Origin: Tenacibaculum tangerinum
GTDB taxonomy: Bacteria > Bacteroidota > Bacteroidia > Flavobacteriales > Flavobacteriaceae
Direction: 5' to 3'
Length of the DNA stretch: 64,000 nucleotides
NCBI RefSeq assembly: GCF_029853675.1
Contig: NZ_CP122539.1
Coordinates: 1,481,001 to 1,545,000 of the forward strand
Shown here: piece after piece, positions 62,867 to 64,000 of the stretch
Layout of the letters: every line of letters begins with the position of its first letter
Numbering within the stretch: the first letter of the stretch is position 1
The notes under the pieces: model-generated
The model's input: only the letters and a program-made list of their open reading frames with translations
Databases searched by the model: none
Told to the model about the DNA's origin: nothing
Translations under genes and position numbers: made by a program

Positions 62867-63553
62867 ATGAGCAAGTGTGAACAATGCATCGTTCGGGAAT
62901 TCAATTCTTTAAAAGCTTTGACTAAAGAGGAATTGATTAGGGTGACGGGATGTAAAACTTCAAAAATAGTAAAAAAAGGAGAAGTACTTTTTGATGAAGG
63001 TGAATACATTAATGGTATTTTTTGTGTTAAAGATGGCGTTTGTAAAGTTTCTAAAATGAGTGATAATGGTCGAGATCAAATTATTCATTTAATTAAAAAA
63101 GGAGATATCATAGGCGAACGCAGTTTAATAAACAATGAGGCTTCTAATTTAAAAGCCATCGCAGTAAATGACATGGAAGTTTGTTTTATTCCTAAGGAAG
63201 AAATTCTTAGAGATTTAGAGAACAACGCTAGTTTCTCTATGGATATTTTAAAGAAAATGGCAAATTCTTTGAAGGAAGCAGATGATGTTATTGTTGATAT
63301 GGCTCAAAAAACAGTAAAACAACGTTTAGCTGCCACGCTATTGTTGTTAGATGCTAAGTTTGATAAAAATGAAAATGGCTCTATGAATATTTCCTTATCA
63401 AGAGAAGACATTGCCAATATTATTGGCACGGCTACCGAAAGTGCCATTCGCTTGCTATCTGAATTTAAAAAGAAAAAACTTATTGACTTAAAAGGGAAAG
63501 AAATTTTTATTAATGATATAAAAGCATTAAGAGAACTTTCGGAAGGTTTTTAA
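62867..63553 (+). CDS. fnr: Crp/Fnr-family regulator with N-terminal cysteines
   Basis: 228 residues. cAMP-binding-fold sensor domain (about 20-140, LFDEGEYINGIFCVKDGVCK, GDIIGERSLIN) and a C-terminal winged HTH (about 155-220, LSREDIANIIGTATESAIRL). Cysteines at 4, 7 (CEQC), 29, 53, 59 and about 106 are candidates for an oxygen-labile iron-sulfur cluster like that of FNR (three N-terminal plus one internal Cys). It is divergent from ccoI and the three ATGATAATTGTCAT-like sites nearby are its likely targets. Confidence 0.9.
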   Translation: MSKCEQCIVREFNSLKALTKEELIRVTGCKTSKIVKKGEVLFDEGEYINGIFCVKDGVCKVSKMSDNGRDQIIHLIKKGDIIGERSLINNEASNLKAIAVNDMEVCFIPKEEILRDLENNASFSMDILKKMANSLKEADDVIVDMAQKTVKQRLAATLLLLDAKFDKNENGSMNISLSREDIANIIGTATESAIRLLSEFKKKKLIDLKGKEIFINDIKALRELSEGF

Positions 63554-63573
63554 GCTTAGCCTATACAAATAAA

Positions 63574-63614
63574 TAAAAAAAATCGTCTAAATAAATTAGA
63601 CGATTTTTTTTATG
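63574..63614. terminator. Bidirectional terminator between the regulator and DUF3467 genes
   Basis: AAAAAAATCGTCTAA pairs with TTAGACGATTTTTTT around ATAAA; convergent genes on both sides. Confidence 0.93.
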
Positions 63615-63918
63615 CTTCACCTGTGGTTCCTCCAAAATTCATTGGAATTGGTGGTTGTTCATAATCTTTTATTTCACCGTGTGCTTGTTCGAACTTACGA
63701 ATGTTATCTGCCAATGCTTTTGACAAACGCTTCGCATGCTGTGGTGTTAAGATAATTCTTGATTTTACTTTTGCTTTGGGAACACCTGGCATAATATTGA
63801 TGAAATCTACTATAAACTCTGAAACAGAGTGATTTATAATAGCTAAATTACTATAGGTTCCTTCTGCTACTTCCTGATCTAATTCTATATTTAATTGTGG
63901 TTCTTTATTTTCTGCCAT
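63610..63918 (-). CDS. DUF3467 domain protein
   Basis: 102 residues, the length of the family. The core FIVDFINIMPGVPKAKVKSR followed by ILTPQHAKRLSKALADNIRKF is the DUF3467 signature; function unknown, widespread in Bacteroidetes. No membrane segment. 63919-64000 contains only its upstream region, without a recognisable site. Confidence 0.9.
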   Translation of the reverse strand: MAENKEPQLNIELDQEVAEGTYSNLAIINHSVSEFIVDFINIMPGVPKAKVKSRIILTPQHAKRLSKALADNIRKFEQAHGEIKDYEQPPIPMNFGGTTGEA

Positions 63919-64000
63919 AATCGTATGTTTTTTAATAGTTATATCAAGTAATTGTTAAAGAAAAAGTTGAATTGCATCGGTAAATAAATTACGTTAACAA

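Overview
The window looks like a chromosome segment of a low-GC marine-type Flavobacteriaceae bacterium (Bacteroidetes; Tenacibaculum or Polaribacter-like). The signs are: TonB receptors with carboxypeptidase-regulatory N-domains, a fused CcoNO cbb3 oxidase subunit, DUF4369/DUF2490/DUF3467 proteins, -7 elements of the TAnnTTTG type, almost no Shine-Dalgarno sites, and AT-rich intergenic DNA.

Layout. 1-19.8 kb is mostly housekeeping: the end of an iron-sulfur/NrfD quinone-linked redox module, lpxK, a Nif3 protein plus a zinc-ribbon coiled-coil protein whose frame is broken at a slippery A-run, a TPR protein, two TonB receptors, pdxH, a SixA-like phosphatase, a Ppx/GppA protein, a DUF389 protein, a secreted C1 peptidase, tRNA-Tyr and tRNA-Lys, an MlaEF-type pair, a PafA-type phosphatase and a 51-residue Pmp3 protein. 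35.9-49.5 kb is secreted and envelope functions: M14 peptidase, two thioredoxin-fold proteins, S1/P1 nuclease, an SPFH gene cluster, a large BNR-repeat protein, DUF2490, DUF819 and DUF4369 proteins.

49.5-63.6 kb is a microaerobic respiration block. Moving leftwards from a divergent Crp/Fnr regulator it carries ccoI, a cupin gene, deoC, deoD, hemN, ccoS, ccoNO, ccoQ, ccoP, ccoG, ccoH, a SafE-like membrane protein and a universal stress protein. Three near-identical ATGAyAwTTrTCA palindromes stand in front of the usp, ccoS and ccoI/fnr promoters and probably tie the block to the regulator.

19.9-35.9 kb is an accessory region. All intact genes in it point right, most stand alone, and most are unknown or peripheral (HNH nuclease, membrane coiled-coil proteins, HXXEE protein, retropepsin-like protease, NTF2-like lipoprotein, GNAT, methyltransferase, orphan ThiG, double-glycine-leader peptide). 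Between them lie 125-190 bp imperfect palindromes whose ends resemble integron attC core sites (GCCTAAC ... GTTAGGC), several homologous to each other. No integrase is in the window. The region also holds relics of IS1182-, IS3- and IS982-type elements, an oxygenase pseudogene, a duplicated methyltransferase fragment and a GC-rich 42-bp repeat. This cassette-like organisation is the most unusual thing here. A second genome-level oddity is a family of degenerate 7-bp-phased repeats at five or more intergenic places.
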